From Granulicella sp. WH15 (lineage in GTDB: Bacteria; Acidobacteriota; Terriglobia; Terriglobales; Acidobacteriaceae), in assembly GCF_009914315.1 (NCBI RefSeq), contig NZ_CP042596.1, positions 310,001 through 374,000 on the forward strand: a stretch of 64,000 bases of DNA, written 5' to 3'. Positions 51,126 through 61,501 of this stretch are shown one piece after another (position 1 is the stretch's first letter; the number at the start of each line of letters is the position of its first letter). Position numbers and translations under genes: made by a program. The notes beneath the pieces are model-generated. The model had not been told where the DNA came from. It saw nothing but the letters and a program-made list of their open reading frames with translations, and made no database searches.

Positions 51126-52370
51126 CTAGACCTCGGCAAGAATCTCCGCACGAGGATCTTCGGGATTCAGCTTGGCGAACTCGCGCAGAATCTCCTTCGA
51201 CCGCTCATCCTGCACCTTGGGCACCACGATCTTGACCTCGACGATCTGGTCTCCGCGCGTCCCCTCCCGAGTGGCTGAAGGTACGCCCTTCTCCCGCAGG
51301 CGCAGCTTCTGCCCAGTTTGCGTCCCCGGCGGAATCTTTAACTGCGTGCGACCGTCGATGGTGGGGACATCCACCTTGGCTCCGAGCGCGGCCTCGGTGA
51401 TCGTAACCGGAACTGCTACATAAATATCGTCGGCCGTGCGGGTAAAGACCGGGTGCGGCCCTGCCTTGATGATGAGGAAGAGGTCGCCGGGCGCGCCGCC
51501 GTTGACGCCCGCGTTGCCCTTGCCCGCGAGCCGGATGCGCTGGCCGTCGCGGGTGCCGGGCTTGATCCGGAACTCCAGCGGTTCCTTGCGCGTAACCACG
51601 CCCGCGCCGTCGCAGGTGGCGCAGGTGTTCTGGATGGTGCCCGAGCCGCCGCAGCGCGGGCACTGGATGTTGAACTTCATCCGCCCGCCCATCTGCGTCA
51701 CCTGGCCGGAGCCGTGGCACTCGGGGCACTCGATGGAGCCGCCGGTGGTGGCGCGGCCCTTGCAGGTGGGGCAGATCTCCTGGCGCGTAATTTCGAGGCG
51801 GGTCACGCCGCCGCGAACGGCTGTCCAGAAGTCCACGGCGACCTGGTACTCGAGGTCGCTGCCGTTCTGGGGGCCATTTTGGGGACCGCGCTGCGCGCCC
51901 TGTTTGCCGCCGCTAAACATGCCGGAGAAGATGTCCTTGAAGGAGCCGCCGAAGCCTCCGCCGGAGCCGTTCTGAGCTGCACCGCCGCGTCCCTGCTGGG
52001 CGTTGGCGAAGTCCGAAAAGTCGAAGCCGCCGAAGTCGAACGGAACCTCCTGGGCCGCGCCGCGTCCACCGCGTGCCGCGCCGCCGCCACCACCGTATCC
52101 ACCTCGCGCTGCGGCCTCAGCCGCAGCCGGGTCGATGGAGTCCGAGTAGAAGCCGAGCTGGTCGTAGACCTTGCGCTTCTTGTCGTCGGAGAGGACGTCG
52201 TTGGCCTCGGAGATCTCTTTGAACTTCTCCTCGGCCTTCTTGTCGCCGGGGTTCACATCGGGGTGGTACTTGCGCGCGAGCTTGCGGAAGGCCTTGCGGA
52301 TCTCATCCGCAGTAGCGCCCTTCTTGACGCCGAGCGTGCCGTAGTAGTCCTTGGTCTGGGTAGGTGGCAT
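51126..52370 (-). CDS. dnaJ: Chaperone DnaJ (Hsp40)
   Basis: The ~414-residue co-chaperone stimulates DnaK. It has a J domain (residues 5-75) with the HPD motif in [10 protein letters not shown] and a Gly-rich linker (~80-165). The zinc centre has four CxxCxG repeats (CPTCKG, CPECHG, CPRCGG, CATCDG), followed by the C-terminal substrate domain ([18 protein letters not shown]). The ATG at 52370 is chosen by homology; GTG at 52409 would add 13 residues. The ribosome site is weak. dnaK lies 1.6 kb upstream on the same strand, separated by nei and two small genes. Confidence 0.94.
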   Translation of the reverse strand: MPPTQTKDYYGTLGVKKGATADEIRKAFRKLARKYHPDVNPGDKKAEEKFKEISEANDVLSDDKKRKVYDQLGFYSDSIDPAAAEAAARGGYGGGGGAARGGRGAAQEVPFDFGGFDFSDFANAQQGRGGAAQNGSGGGFGGSFKDIFSGMFSGGKQGAQRGPQNGPQNGSDLEYQVAVDFWTAVRGGVTRLEITRQEICPTCKGRATTGGSIECPECHGSGQVTQMGGRMKFNIQCPRCGGSGTIQNTCATCDGAGVVTRKEPLEFRIKPGTRDGQRIRLAGKGNAGVNGGAPGDLFLIIKAGPHPVFTRTADDIYVAVPVTITEAALGAKVDVPTIDGRTQLKIPPGTQTGQKLRLREKGVPSATREGTRGDQIVEVKIVVPKVQDERSKEILREFAKLNPEDPRAEILAEV

Positions 52371-52468
52371 GGTCAATATTCTTTCATGCGAGACGCCGGG
52401 AGGGATCACCCGACCCGGCGCTCAGTAAATCGCGTATTCGTGGTTCATCGGCTGCTGGTGCGGAGAGT

Positions 52469-52642
52469 CTAGTTCCAGATCGTACGTGGGTCGACGGCCT
52501 CGATCGAGAAGGTCTGATCGGGCTCCATCTGCTGCATCCGCTGCATGAACTGCTCCGCCTCACTCTTCGTGTTGAAGGTCATGCGGTTGTAGAGCTGTCC
52601 GGCTCGCGTCTGATCGCATCTCCAAACCATCTCGTTCATCAT
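52469..52642 (-). CDS. Small protein, paralogue of the one at 53635 (57 aa)
   Basis: The short product starts MMNEMVWRCDQTRAGQLY, after a strong ribosome site (ggagaacca). It aligns without gaps over about 55 residues with the small protein at 53635-53805. Shared positions include VW-x-C-x-Q, AGQ, a central F-x7-F, PD, IE and a terminal WN. No membrane segment is seen. A conserved single Cys and Trp-Asn end suggest a small folded domain of unknown function. Confidence 0.75.
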   Translation of the reverse strand: MMNEMVWRCDQTRAGQLYNRMTFNTKSEAEQFMQRMQQMEPDQTFSIEAVDPRTIWN

Positions 52643-52723
52643 TGGTTCTCCTTCACCAGATTGAGTTCCGTACAACTGTTTGATTCACAGCCTACCCGGT
52701 TCGACGCATCCTGCGGGCAGGTT

Positions 52724-53611
52724 CTACGCCGCTTGGCAGGTGGGGCACCAATAAAGATTCCTCGCTGCCATCTCCCGGCGCTCGATCTTGGTCCCGCAGA
52801 CGAAGCAGGGCTTGCCGTGGCGTCGATAGACGTAGTGCGCCTCTTCCTTGAGCGGTGTTCCCGTCTTTTTGGTTGGACGATCTTTAGGCCGCGTCGTTAC
52901 GATGCGGCGGTCGATCATGCCCGCTTTCATCAGAGGGATAGCGTCCTTCCAGATCGCCCGCAGTGTCTCTTCCGGTATATCCTTGCCGAGCACGAACGGG
53001 TTGAGCCTGGCCCGGAAGAGCAGCTCCGCCCGGTAGATGTTGCCGATTCCCGCGGCGACCGACTGGTCCATCAGCAGCGCGGCGATGGGTTTCTTACTCT
53101 TGCGGACCTTGGCGATGAACTCATCCGGCTTGTCTCCATTGAGCGGGTCCGGCCCCAGCCGCGCCAGCAGCTTCTCCCACTGTGCCTGTGTGTAGACGGT
53201 GCAGTCCATCGGTCCGCGCAGCTCCACCCATGCGATCTTCTCAGGAGCGATGTGGCCGGTGCCGTCGTCCTCCGAGTACCAGCCGTGGCGCTTGGCCTCG
53301 CCCGGCTCGGCGGGACGCTTGATGGCGGCGTCGTTCCAAAGCCGCAGCCGCAGCGCGCCTTTCACCGGCGGCAATGGTCCCGAGCCTTCGGTGAAGTCGC
53401 CCTGCAGCCCGAGGTGGACGTGCAGGATGCGGTCAGTGCCGAAGTCGTAGCCGAGATGCTTGCCCACGGCCATCACCTGCTTCAGCTTGCGCCCGTCGAG
53501 CAGCTCGCTGTCGGTGAAGCGGCCCTGCGGCCCATCGACGCGCACGATCTTGCCCGCGAATGCAGAGGCATGGCGCTCGGCCCAGCGATGGATCTCATTT
53601 CCTTCAGGCAT
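52724..53611 (-). CDS. nei: Fpg/Nei-family DNA glycosylase/AP lyase
   Basis: The 295-residue base-excision enzyme has the catalytic N-terminus MPEGNEIHRW (Pro2 Schiff-base nucleophile, Glu3). It also shows HLGLQGDF, the H2TH-region helix (AGIGNIYRAELLFRARLNP) and a C-terminal zinc finger C-x2-C-x16-C-x2-C. The N-terminal EIHRW form resembles Nei2-type endonuclease VIII rather than MutM. It lies between dnaK and dnaJ, flanked by two paralogous small genes. Confidence 0.92.
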   Translation of the reverse strand: MPEGNEIHRWAERHASAFAGKIVRVDGPQGRFTDSELLDGRKLKQVMAVGKHLGYDFGTDRILHVHLGLQGDFTEGSGPLPPVKGALRLRLWNDAAIKRPAEPGEAKRHGWYSEDDGTGHIAPEKIAWVELRGPMDCTVYTQAQWEKLLARLGPDPLNGDKPDEFIAKVRKSKKPIAALLMDQSVAAGIGNIYRAELLFRARLNPFVLGKDIPEETLRAIWKDAIPLMKAGMIDRRIVTTRPKDRPTKKTGTPLKEEAHYVYRRHGKPCFVCGTKIERREMAARNLYWCPTCQAA

Positions 53612-53634
53612 CGTCGTTGCGCCTCAGAGAGCCT

Positions 53635-53805
53635 TTAGTTCCACACATGCTGAATCGGCATCGGCTCGATCTTCAGCACCAGGTCAGGAGCGACGCCGGA
53701 GAGTTTGCGGGCGAAGTCGCGGGCCTGGTCTTCGCTGAAGAAGACCTCGGACTGCTGCATCTGACCGGCGAACCACTGCTCGCACTTCCATACAAGATTG
53801 CTCAT
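53635..53805 (-). CDS. Small protein, paralogue of the one at 52469 (56 aa)
   Basis: The minus-strand frame starts MSNLVWKCEQWFAGQMQQ and ends with IQHVWN and TAA. A perfect GGAGG lies 7 bp before the ATG. It aligns end to end with the 57-residue protein on the other side of nei (VW.C.Q..AGQ, F...A..F, PD...IE, WN). The two probably arose by duplication. Function unknown. Confidence 0.75.
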   Translation of the reverse strand: MSNLVWKCEQWFAGQMQQSEVFFSEDQARDFARKLSGVAPDLVLKIEPMPIQHVWN

Positions 53806-53877
53806 CGCCTAACCTCCGTCTTCGTTCCTGCTTCTGAATACAACACGGCTTTTGGCCGCTTGATGCGGTGGTATACA

Positions 53878-53914
53878 GAAGGGCGCTCCAGATCCTGCGA
53901 GTGGAGCGCCCTTC
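53878..53914 (-). terminator. Strong hairpin downstream of dnaK
   Basis: A perfect 13-bp inverted repeat (GAAGGGCGCTCCA and TGGAGCGCCCTTC) with an 11-base loop lies 24 bp after the dnaK stop. The T-run is poor, so it may act as an RNA-stabilising or partial terminator structure. Confidence 0.75.
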
Positions 53915-53937
53915 CTTACTGCGGTTCGTTCTAGTGC

Positions 53938-55851
<1,914 letters not shown>

Positions 55852-55938
55852 ATGGATGCAGTCCTCGTCGTAATCGGGCGGATGCCCTTTAATTCTGATG
55901 CTGGGCGTGGTCGCCCGGTGGTTCTGCCTGACAAAATT

Positions 55939-55967
55939 AGTATCTGATGTGAGTGAGTTATTGTCAA
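55939..55967 (-). promoter_or_regulatory. dnaK promoter
   Basis: On the minus strand TTGACA (55967-55962) and GATACT (55944-55939) are exactly 17 bp apart. The sequence AACTTGACAATAACTC at the -35 recalls half of the HspR-bound HAIR element (CTTGAGT-N7-ACTCAAG), though it is not a full match. Confidence 0.6.
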
Positions 55968-56050
55968 GTTATATGATGCACAATGAATAGTGCGTTTCGC
56001 CCCGCCCTGCATCCCGGCTGATAACCCGCCGTGATGATTTCTGCGGGGTT

Positions 56051-56079
56051 TTGGATGTAATCTCTATGCAGGGTATAAG
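56051..56079 (+). promoter_or_regulatory. hspR promoter, predicted leaderless transcript
   Basis: TTGGAT (56051-56056) and TATAAG (56074-56079) are 17 bp apart. The expected start site is at 56085-56088, on or next to the ATG, and there is no ribosome site. Confidence 0.55.
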
Positions 56080-56087
56080 TTACGGCC

Positions 56088-56516
56088 ATGGCGACCAGGC
56101 GCAAATCTCGCGGCGGATACATGATCTCGGTGGTGGCGGAGATGTACGAGATCCACCCCCAGACGCTCCGGCTCTACGAGCGGGAGGGGCTGTTGCGGCC
56201 CTCGCGCAGTGAGGGCAACACCCGGCTCTACACCGACGAGGATCTGGAGCGGCTGGAGTTCATCCTGAACCTAGCGCGAGACCTCGGGGTCAACATCGCC
56301 GGAATCGCCATCGTATTGCAGATGCGCGAGCGCATGGAGGAGATGAACCGGCAGATGCAGGGCTTCGTCGACTACGTACGCGACGAGATGTTGAGCCGGA
56401 TGCAGCAGCAGCAGAACCCCGGCGCGGGGTTGATCCCACTACGGCGGCAGCCCGTGGTGGTGATGCCCGCGGTCGAGAAGGCCGCGCCACGCTCCAAGAC
56501 AACGAAGAAGAAGTAA
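56088..56516 (+). CDS. hspR: MerR-family heat-shock regulator HspR
   Basis: The 142-residue protein has a MerR-type winged helix (MISVVAEMYEIHPQTLRLYE, REGLLRPSRSEGNTRLYTDE) and the HspR-like continuation (LARDLGVNIAGIAIVLQMRE), then a coiled coil and a basic tail. HspR represses dnaK-type operons and uses DnaK as co-repressor. Its divergent position beside dnaK supports the name. The mRNA is probably leaderless. Confidence 0.9.
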   Translation: MATRRKSRGGYMISVVAEMYEIHPQTLRLYEREGLLRPSRSEGNTRLYTDEDLERLEFILNLARDLGVNIAGIAIVLQMRERMEEMNRQMQGFVDYVRDEMLSRMQQQQNPGAGLIPLRRQPVVVMPAVEKAAPRSKTTKKK

Positions 56517-56525
56517 CTGCAAAGA

Positions 56526-56693
56526 CTGTCCTGCCGGACGGGCCTCCTGCGCGGAGGGCGGGCGTTTGCACGCCTTTTTAATGCTTCGCGTGCTCCTCCC
56601 GTTGGTCGGAAACAAAAATTCTCGCTGCCGACCAACGGGAGGCCCACAGAAGATACCTTCCCCATACCGCCCCGAGAACCGTACGAAGTACCT
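56526..56693 (+). repeat. Intergenic multi-hairpin element, copy 10 (A-B-C, complete)
   Basis: The best-preserved copy. A has GTCC-tgcc-GGAC, CCTCC-tgcgc-GGAGG and GGCGT-ttgc-ACGCC-TTTTT. The B stem 56595-56609 with 56628-56642 is perfect, with T-A at the covarying position. The C hairpin is GTAC-gaa-GTAC. It begins 9 bp after the hspR stop and ends 17 bp before fabZ. Confidence 0.9.
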
Positions 56694-56710
56694 TTATACT
56701 CAGGGTTGCC

Positions 56711-57232
56711 ATGAGTCTTTCTTCTGAGCCGTCCAATCCGTCGCCTACCACGCTGAACATCACCGAAATCATGGCGATCCTGCCCCACCGCTTCCCGTTC
56801 CTGCTCATCGACCGGGTCATCGAGATGGAGCGCAAGACCCGCATCGTCGCCATCAAAAACGTCACCATCAACGAGCCGCACTTCACCGGCCACTTCCCCA
56901 ACTACCCCATCATGCCCGGTGTCCTTATGGTCGAGGCTATCGCCCAGACCGGCGGCGCGCTCCTGCTCACCGAGATCCCCGACCGCGACTCCAAGCTCAT
57001 GGTCTTTACCGGCATCGACAACGCCAAGTTCAAGCGCCCCGTCATCCCCGGCGATCAGCTCCGCATCGAGGTCTCCGTGCTCAACTGGCGCACCCGAGCG
57101 GTCAAGATGCAGGGCGTCATCACGGTCGAAGGCAAGGTCGTCTGCGAGGCCACGGTCACCTGCATGGTCGTCCCGCGCGGCACAGCGCAGCCCGCAGCCG
57201 CCTCTGAAGCTATCCCGGAGCCGGCCGAATGA
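56711..57232 (+). CDS. fabZ: 3-hydroxyacyl-ACP dehydratase
   Basis: The 173-residue hot-dog-fold enzyme dehydrates 3-hydroxyacyl-ACP in fatty-acid synthesis. The active-site His and Glu lie in HFTGHFPNYPIMPGVLMVEA. The start of the domain (ILPHRFPFLLIDRVIEME) is typical. Short Ser/Pro-rich extensions flank the domain. Its stop overlaps lpxA (ATGA), the usual fabZ-lpxA pairing. Confidence 0.95.
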   Translation: MSLSSEPSNPSPTTLNITEIMAILPHRFPFLLIDRVIEMERKTRIVAIKNVTINEPHFTGHFPNYPIMPGVLMVEAIAQTGGALLLTEIPDRDSKLMVFTGIDNAKFKRPVIPGDQLRIEVSVLNWRTRAVKMQGVITVEGKVVCEATVTCMVVPRGTAQPAAASEAIPEPAE

Positions 57233-58044
57233 GCGGAGCGCCGGGCACAAAGCCGGAAGTCAGCATCCACCCGACCGCCATCATCGAGCCCGGCGCGGTC
57301 GTCCCGGCCAGTTGCACCATCGGCCCCTACTGCACCATCGGGCCGGATGTCGTGCTCGGAGAAGAGTGCGAGCTGGTCTCGCACGTCGTCCTCGCGGGCC
57401 ACACCACGCTCGGCCGCGGCAACCGCATCTTCTCCTTCGCCTGCGTCGGCATCGCCCCGCAAGACCTGAAGTACCGCGGCGAACCCACCCGCGTCACCAT
57501 CGGCGACCACAACGACATCCGCGAGTACGTCACCATCTCGCGCGGCACGGTCGGCGGCGGCGGCACCACCCGCGTTGGAAGCGACTGCCTCATCATGGCC
57601 TACACCCACATCGGCCACGACAGCTCCATCGGCAACGGCTGCATCCTGGCCAACGCGGCCACGCTCGCCGGCCACGTCACGGTGGAGGACTACGCCTCCG
57701 TCGGCGCGCTCTGCCCGGTCCACCAGTTCTGCCGCATCGGCCGCTACGCCTACATCGGCGGCGGCACCACCATCACGCAGGACGTGCTCCCCTACTCGCT
57801 CACCTCCATCGCCCGCGACAACCACGCCTACGGTCTCAACAAGGTCGGCCTCGAGCGTAAAGGCTTCACCCCCGAGCAGCTACAGGAGCTGCGCCAGGCC
57901 TACCGCACCCTCACCGGATCGAAGCTGAACACCACGCAGGCCCTCGAGGCCCTGCGTGAGCAACTCGCCTCCGGCACCCCCGGCGAGCACGTCCGCTACC
58001 TCGTCGACTTCGTCGCCTCCAGCGAGCGCGGCTTCATCAAGTAA
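57229..58044 (+). CDS. lpxA: Acyl-ACP--UDP-N-acetylglucosamine O-acyltransferase
   Basis: The 271-residue trimeric left-handed beta-helix enzyme performs the first step of lipid A synthesis. Hexapeptide repeats run from residue ~10 to ~190. The catalytic His lies in AYTHIGHDSSIGN. The C-terminal helical domain (AYRTLTGSKLNTTQALEALR) is normal. It confirms an LPS-type outer membrane. It is coupled to fabZ. Confidence 0.95.
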   Translation: MSGAPGTKPEVSIHPTAIIEPGAVVPASCTIGPYCTIGPDVVLGEECELVSHVVLAGHTTLGRGNRIFSFACVGIAPQDLKYRGEPTRVTIGDHNDIREYVTISRGTVGGGGTTRVGSDCLIMAYTHIGHDSSIGNGCILANAATLAGHVTVEDYASVGALCPVHQFCRIGRYAYIGGGTTITQDVLPYSLTSIARDNHAYGLNKVGLERKGFTPEQLQELRQAYRTLTGSKLNTTQALEALREQLASGTPGEHVRYLVDFVASSERGFIK

Positions 58045-58133
58045 CCACCCTGTATCAAACATGCAGTAGAAACATGCAGTAGAACTTCAGAGCGGCGCAT
58101 CGTCTCGCGTCAACCCGTCATCCAAGGTGAGTA

Positions 58134-59501
58134 ATGGATCAGCCACACTCAGACGCACTCGTATTCTTCGGCGCTACCGGCGACCTGGCCTACAAGCAGA
58201 TCTTCCCCTCGCTCCAGCGGCTGGCCAAACGCGGCGTCCTCAAGGGGCCGGTCATCGGCGTAGCCAAGGCGGGCTGGAACCTCGACCAGCTCAAGGAGCG
58301 CGCTAAAGACAGCGTCGCCAAGCACGGCGGCATCGACCCGGAGGGCCTCGAGCGGCTCCTCTCCGTCATGCGTTACGTTGACGGCGACTACGGCGACCCG
58401 GCCACCTTTACCCAGGTCCGCAAGGAGCTGGGTGAGGCGAAGCACCCGATCCACTACCTCGCCATCCCGCCCAGTCTCTTCGGCCAGGTTATCGGTCAGC
58501 TCAAGGTCTCCGGCTGCGCGGAGGGTGCGCGCGTCGTCGTCGAAAAGCCCTTCGGCCGCGATCTCAACTCCGCCCGCGCCCTCAACGCCGAGATCGGAAA
58601 GGTCTTCGCCGAGACGGATATCTACCGCATCGACCACTACCTCGGCAAGAACGCCGTGCAGAACCTCATCTTCTTCCGCTTCGCCAACTCCTTCCTCGAG
58701 CCCATCTGGAACCGCCAGTACATCGAGTCGGTCCAGATCACGATGGCGGAGCAGTTCGGCGTCCAGGGCCGCGGAGCCTTCTACGATGGCGTCGGGTCTA
58801 CTCGCGATGTAGTGCAGAACCACATCATGCAGCTCATCAGCAACCTCGCGATGGAGCCGCCGCCGTGTCCTGACGTCGAGGCCCTGCGCGACGAGCGCGT
58901 CAAGGTGCTCAAGAGCGTCCACGCGCTGCGCCCACAGGATGTCGTCCTCGGCCAGTTCGCGGGCTACCACGACGAGCCCGGCGTCCGGCCCGGCTCCACG
59001 GTCGAGACCTTCACCTCCATGCGCCTGCGCGTCAACTCCTGGCGCTGGCGCGACGTCCCCTTCTTCGTCCGCACCGGCAAGCTCCTGCCCATCACGGCCA
59101 CCGAGGTACTCGCCAAGCTGCGCCAGACGCCCGCCGTCTTCTCCGACGAGAACACCCCGCCCAACTACATCCGCTTCCGCGTCGGCCCCGATCCCATGAT
59201 CGCCATCGGGGCCTCGGTCAAGGAGGCGGGCGACGGCCTGCGCGGCCACATGACGGAGCTGGCGGCCGTTCCCCGGCCCGACGCCGTCAATCTGCTGCCC
59301 TACGAGGAGCTGCTCGAAGACGCCATGCGCGGCAACCCCGTCTGGTTCGCCCGGCAGGATTACGTCGAAGAGTCCTGGCGTATCATCGACCCCATTTTCG
59401 CCCAGCCCACGCCCGTCCACGAGTACACCCCCGGCACCTGGGGCCCGCAGGCCGCCACCGACCTGATGAATGACTTCGGCGGCTGGCAGGACCCCGCCTA
59501 G
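58134..59501 (+). CDS. zwf: Glucose-6-phosphate 1-dehydrogenase
   Basis: The 455-residue enzyme starts the oxidative pentose phosphate pathway. The NADP-binding motif is [14 protein letters not shown]; the active-site signature is [14 protein letters not shown] with the catalytic His-Lys region; [10 protein letters not shown] lies near the C-terminus. Slightly shorter than the E. coli enzyme. It lies between lpxA and lpxI. The gap before it holds a doubled aacatgcagtag, of no evident meaning. Confidence 0.95.
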   Translation: MDQPHSDALVFFGATGDLAYKQIFPSLQRLAKRGVLKGPVIGVAKAGWNLDQLKERAKDSVAKHGGIDPEGLERLLSVMRYVDGDYGDPATFTQVRKELGEAKHPIHYLAIPPSLFGQVIGQLKVSGCAEGARVVVEKPFGRDLNSARALNAEIGKVFAETDIYRIDHYLGKNAVQNLIFFRFANSFLEPIWNRQYIESVQITMAEQFGVQGRGAFYDGVGSTRDVVQNHIMQLISNLAMEPPPCPDVEALRDERVKVLKSVHALRPQDVVLGQFAGYHDEPGVRPGSTVETFTSMRLRVNSWRWRDVPFFVRTGKLLPITATEVLAKLRQTPAVFSDENTPPNYIRFRVGPDPMIAIGASVKEAGDGLRGHMTELAAVPRPDAVNLLPYEELLEDAMRGNPVWFARQDYVEESWRIIDPIFAQPTPVHEYTPGTWGPQAATDLMNDFGGWQDPA

Positions 59502-59508
59502 TCGTATG

Positions 59509-59551
59509 CTGTAGGTTATGGGTTGTGTGTGACACAACCCATAACCCACAG
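59509..59551. repeat. 20-bp inverted repeat between zwf and lpxI
   Basis: Arms 59509-59528 and 59532-59551 pair with one mismatch around a 3-base loop. It begins 8 bp after the zwf stop and ends 12 bp before the lpxI ATG. It has no T-run, so it could be an mRNA hairpin affecting lpxI translation rather than a terminator. Confidence 0.85.
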
Positions 59552-59563
59552 CAGAGACCCCTC

Positions 59564-60406
59564 ATGCTCCTCGGCCTCATCGCCGGTAACGGCCGCTTTC
59601 CCTTCCTGCTCCTCGATGCGGCCCGCGCCCACGGCCTCACCGTCGTCGTCGCGGCCATCAAGGAGGAGACCGACCCCGAGATCGACGCGCGCGCCGCCGC
59701 CGACCCCAACATCCGCGTCCACTGGCTCTCTCTGGGGGAACTCTCAAAGCTCATCGAGACCTTCCAGCGCGAGGGCGTCACCCGCGCCACCATGGCCGGG
59801 CAGGTCCGCCACAAGCAGATCTTCTCCTCCATCCGTCCTGACTGGCGTCTCGCCAAGCTGCTCCTGAACCTGCGCACGCGCAACACCGACATGCTCCTCG
59901 GAGCCATCGCCAAGGTGCTGGCTGACGAGGGCATCGAGCTGATCTCCTCCACCCAGTATCTGGAGCCGCTCCTCGCCCAGCCCGGCGTCCTGACCACGCG
60001 CCAGCCCAGCGAAGACGAACGCAAGGACATCGCCTACGGGCGCACCGTGGCTCGCGGCATCGCCGGCTTCGACCTCGGCCAGACCGTCGTCATCGCCGCT
60101 CAGGCCTGCGTCGCGGTCGAGGCGATGGAGGGTACCGACGCTACCATCACCCGCGCGGGCGAACTCTTCCGCACGCTGGATACGGGTGACACTACCCTTA
60201 GCCGTTCGCTGACCGTCGTCAAGGTAGCCAAGCCGAATCAGGATATGCGATTCGACGTCCCCGTCGTCGGCGTCCCCACTATCGAGACCATGCACCGCGC
60301 CGGAGCCACCTGCCTTTCGCTCGAGGCAGGCCGTACCTTGATCTTCGATCGCGATGCCATGAAAGGACTTGCCGATTCCTGCGGGATCGCTATCGTCGTG
60401 GAGTAG
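59564..60406 (+). CDS. lpxI: UDP-2,3-diacylglucosamine pyrophosphatase LpxI
   Basis: The 280-residue enzyme hydrolyses UDP-2,3-diacylglucosamine to lipid X, replacing LpxH. It starts LLGLIAGNGRFPFLLLDAA, the LpxI N-terminal strand, and has GQVRHKQIFSSIRPDW and the conserved C-terminal segment DMRFDVPVVGVPTIETM. The start is taken at ATG 59564. A GTG at 59525 is inside the inverted repeat. Confidence 0.92.
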   Translation: MLLGLIAGNGRFPFLLLDAARAHGLTVVVAAIKEETDPEIDARAAADPNIRVHWLSLGELSKLIETFQREGVTRATMAGQVRHKQIFSSIRPDWRLAKLLLNLRTRNTDMLLGAIAKVLADEGIELISSTQYLEPLLAQPGVLTTRQPSEDERKDIAYGRTVARGIAGFDLGQTVVIAAQACVAVEAMEGTDATITRAGELFRTLDTGDTTLSRSLTVVKVAKPNQDMRFDVPVVGVPTIETMHRAGATCLSLEAGRTLIFDRDAMKGLADSCGIAIVVE

Positions 60407-60553
60407 TTCCGCAGAGTAGAATTGCGTTGCGCATCGGCCAGGGCCAAACCTTGTCATCAGCCGAGTTAGCCGCGCAAACACAGGTTCTGATCTCGTACGT
60501 CCAATACATATCTATGTCTCCGAAATTCAGGAACTTCGAAAGAGGAAAAAGCG

Positions 60554-61102
60554 ATGCGTAAAACCCTTCTGTCAGCCCTTACCCTCGGCACTTTGGCCAT
60601 CGGCACCCTTGGCATCAAGGCCCGCGCCGCTGCCGACGCCACCACCCTCCAACCCGGCGCGTCTGCTCCTGCCTTCACGCTCCCCTCGCAGGAAGAGAAG
60701 CCGGTCTCTCTCTCTGCCTACAAGGGCAAGTACGTCGTCCTCTACTTCTACCCCAAGGACATGACCACCGGCTGCACCATCGAGGCGCATAACTTCCAGC
60801 GCGACCAGGCCAAGTACGAGGCCGCCAACGCGGTCGTGCTCGGCGTCTCGCTCGACACGGTGGAGAGCCACAAGACCTTCTGCTCCAAGGACTCGCTCAC
60901 CTTCAAGCTGCTCGCTGACCCGGACCACAAGGTCATCGACGCCTACGGCGTGCCGGTCGCCTCGCACGGCGATATGAAGTTCGCCCAGCGGGATACGTTC
61001 CTCATCAGCCCCAAGGGCAAGATCCTGAAGGTCTGGCAGGTCAAGGACATTCAGGCCCACAGCGACGAAGTCCTCGCCGCCATCGAGGAAGCCAAGAAGT
61101 AG
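60554..61102 (+). CDS. Periplasmic peroxiredoxin (BCP/PrxQ-type)
   Basis: The 182-residue thiol peroxidase has a signal peptide (residues 1-25, KARAAA), which is unusual for BCP enzymes. The peroxidatic Cys is in YPKDMTTGCTIEAHNF. The resolving Cys normally five residues later is His here; another Cys (HKTFCSKDS) may take that role, or an external thiol such as the TlpA-like protein. A strong ribosome site (gaaagaggaa) precedes the ATG. Its TAG stop is part of the following repeat. Confidence 0.9.
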   Translation: MRKTLLSALTLGTLAIGTLGIKARAAADATTLQPGASAPAFTLPSQEEKPVSLSAYKGKYVVLYFYPKDMTTGCTIEAHNFQRDQAKYEAANAVVLGVSLDTVESHKTFCSKDSLTFKLLADPDHKVIDAYGVPVASHGDMKFAQRDTFLISPKGKILKVWQVKDIQAHSDEVLAAIEEAKK

Positions 61103-61182
61103 GTACTCCGGCTCTTCGTCCGGTTCTAGGGACTGCATGGGCAGGATCAGCCGCATCAGTCCTCCCGCTGGTCGGAAGCAAG
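61100..61182 (-). repeat. Intergenic multi-hairpin element, copy 11 (C and half of B)
   Basis: The reversed C end starts at the TAG stop of the peroxiredoxin gene. The copy stops after the first B arm (CCTCCCGCTGGTCGG) and gcaagaatc, where a different hairpin begins at 61190. Confidence 0.75.
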
Positions 61183-61189
61183 AATCCAC

Positions 61190-61223
61190 GTGCCCCATAT
61201 CTCGATTCTGAGATATGGGGCAC
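61190..61223. repeat. Unrelated 14-bp hairpin next to the truncated element
   Basis: GTGCCCCATATCTC and GAGATATGGGGCAC form a perfect 14-bp inverted repeat with a GATTCT loop. It sits exactly where the B stem of the preceding copy is broken, as if inserted there. No other copy is seen in the window. Confidence 0.8.
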
Positions 61224-61291
61224 GCTCACAGCACGACGTGTATCCGAAGAACGCTGAAGGCTCGACCTTTCTCTGCTCTCTGCCACAGATT

Positions 61292-61452
61292 TGTCCTGCC
61301 GGACGGGCCTCCTACGCGGAGAGCGGGCGTTGGCACGTCTTTTTAGAGCGTTGCGCGGTCCTCCCGCTGGTCGGAAATAAAATATGCGCGGCCGACAGCG
61401 GGGCCTCAGAAGATAATTTCCCTCTACCTTCCCAAGAACGGTACGAAGCACC
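61292..61452 (+). repeat. Intergenic multi-hairpin element, copy 12 (A-B-C)
   Basis: Complete but worn copy: module A with GGCGT-tggc-ACGTC-TTTTT, B left arm intact and right arm shortened (CCGACAGCGGGG), and C with GGTAC-gaa-GCACC. It lies 50 bp before the next gene. Confidence 0.8.
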
Positions 61453-61501
61453 CGAAGTACACTTGGATGTACGATTAGTCCTCCCCGGTAAGGTTTTTCC
61501 C

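Noticed and set aside
58051..58086. Doubled aacatgcagtag before zwf
   Set aside because: Only two short units; no fold, spacing or second occurrence to support a function.
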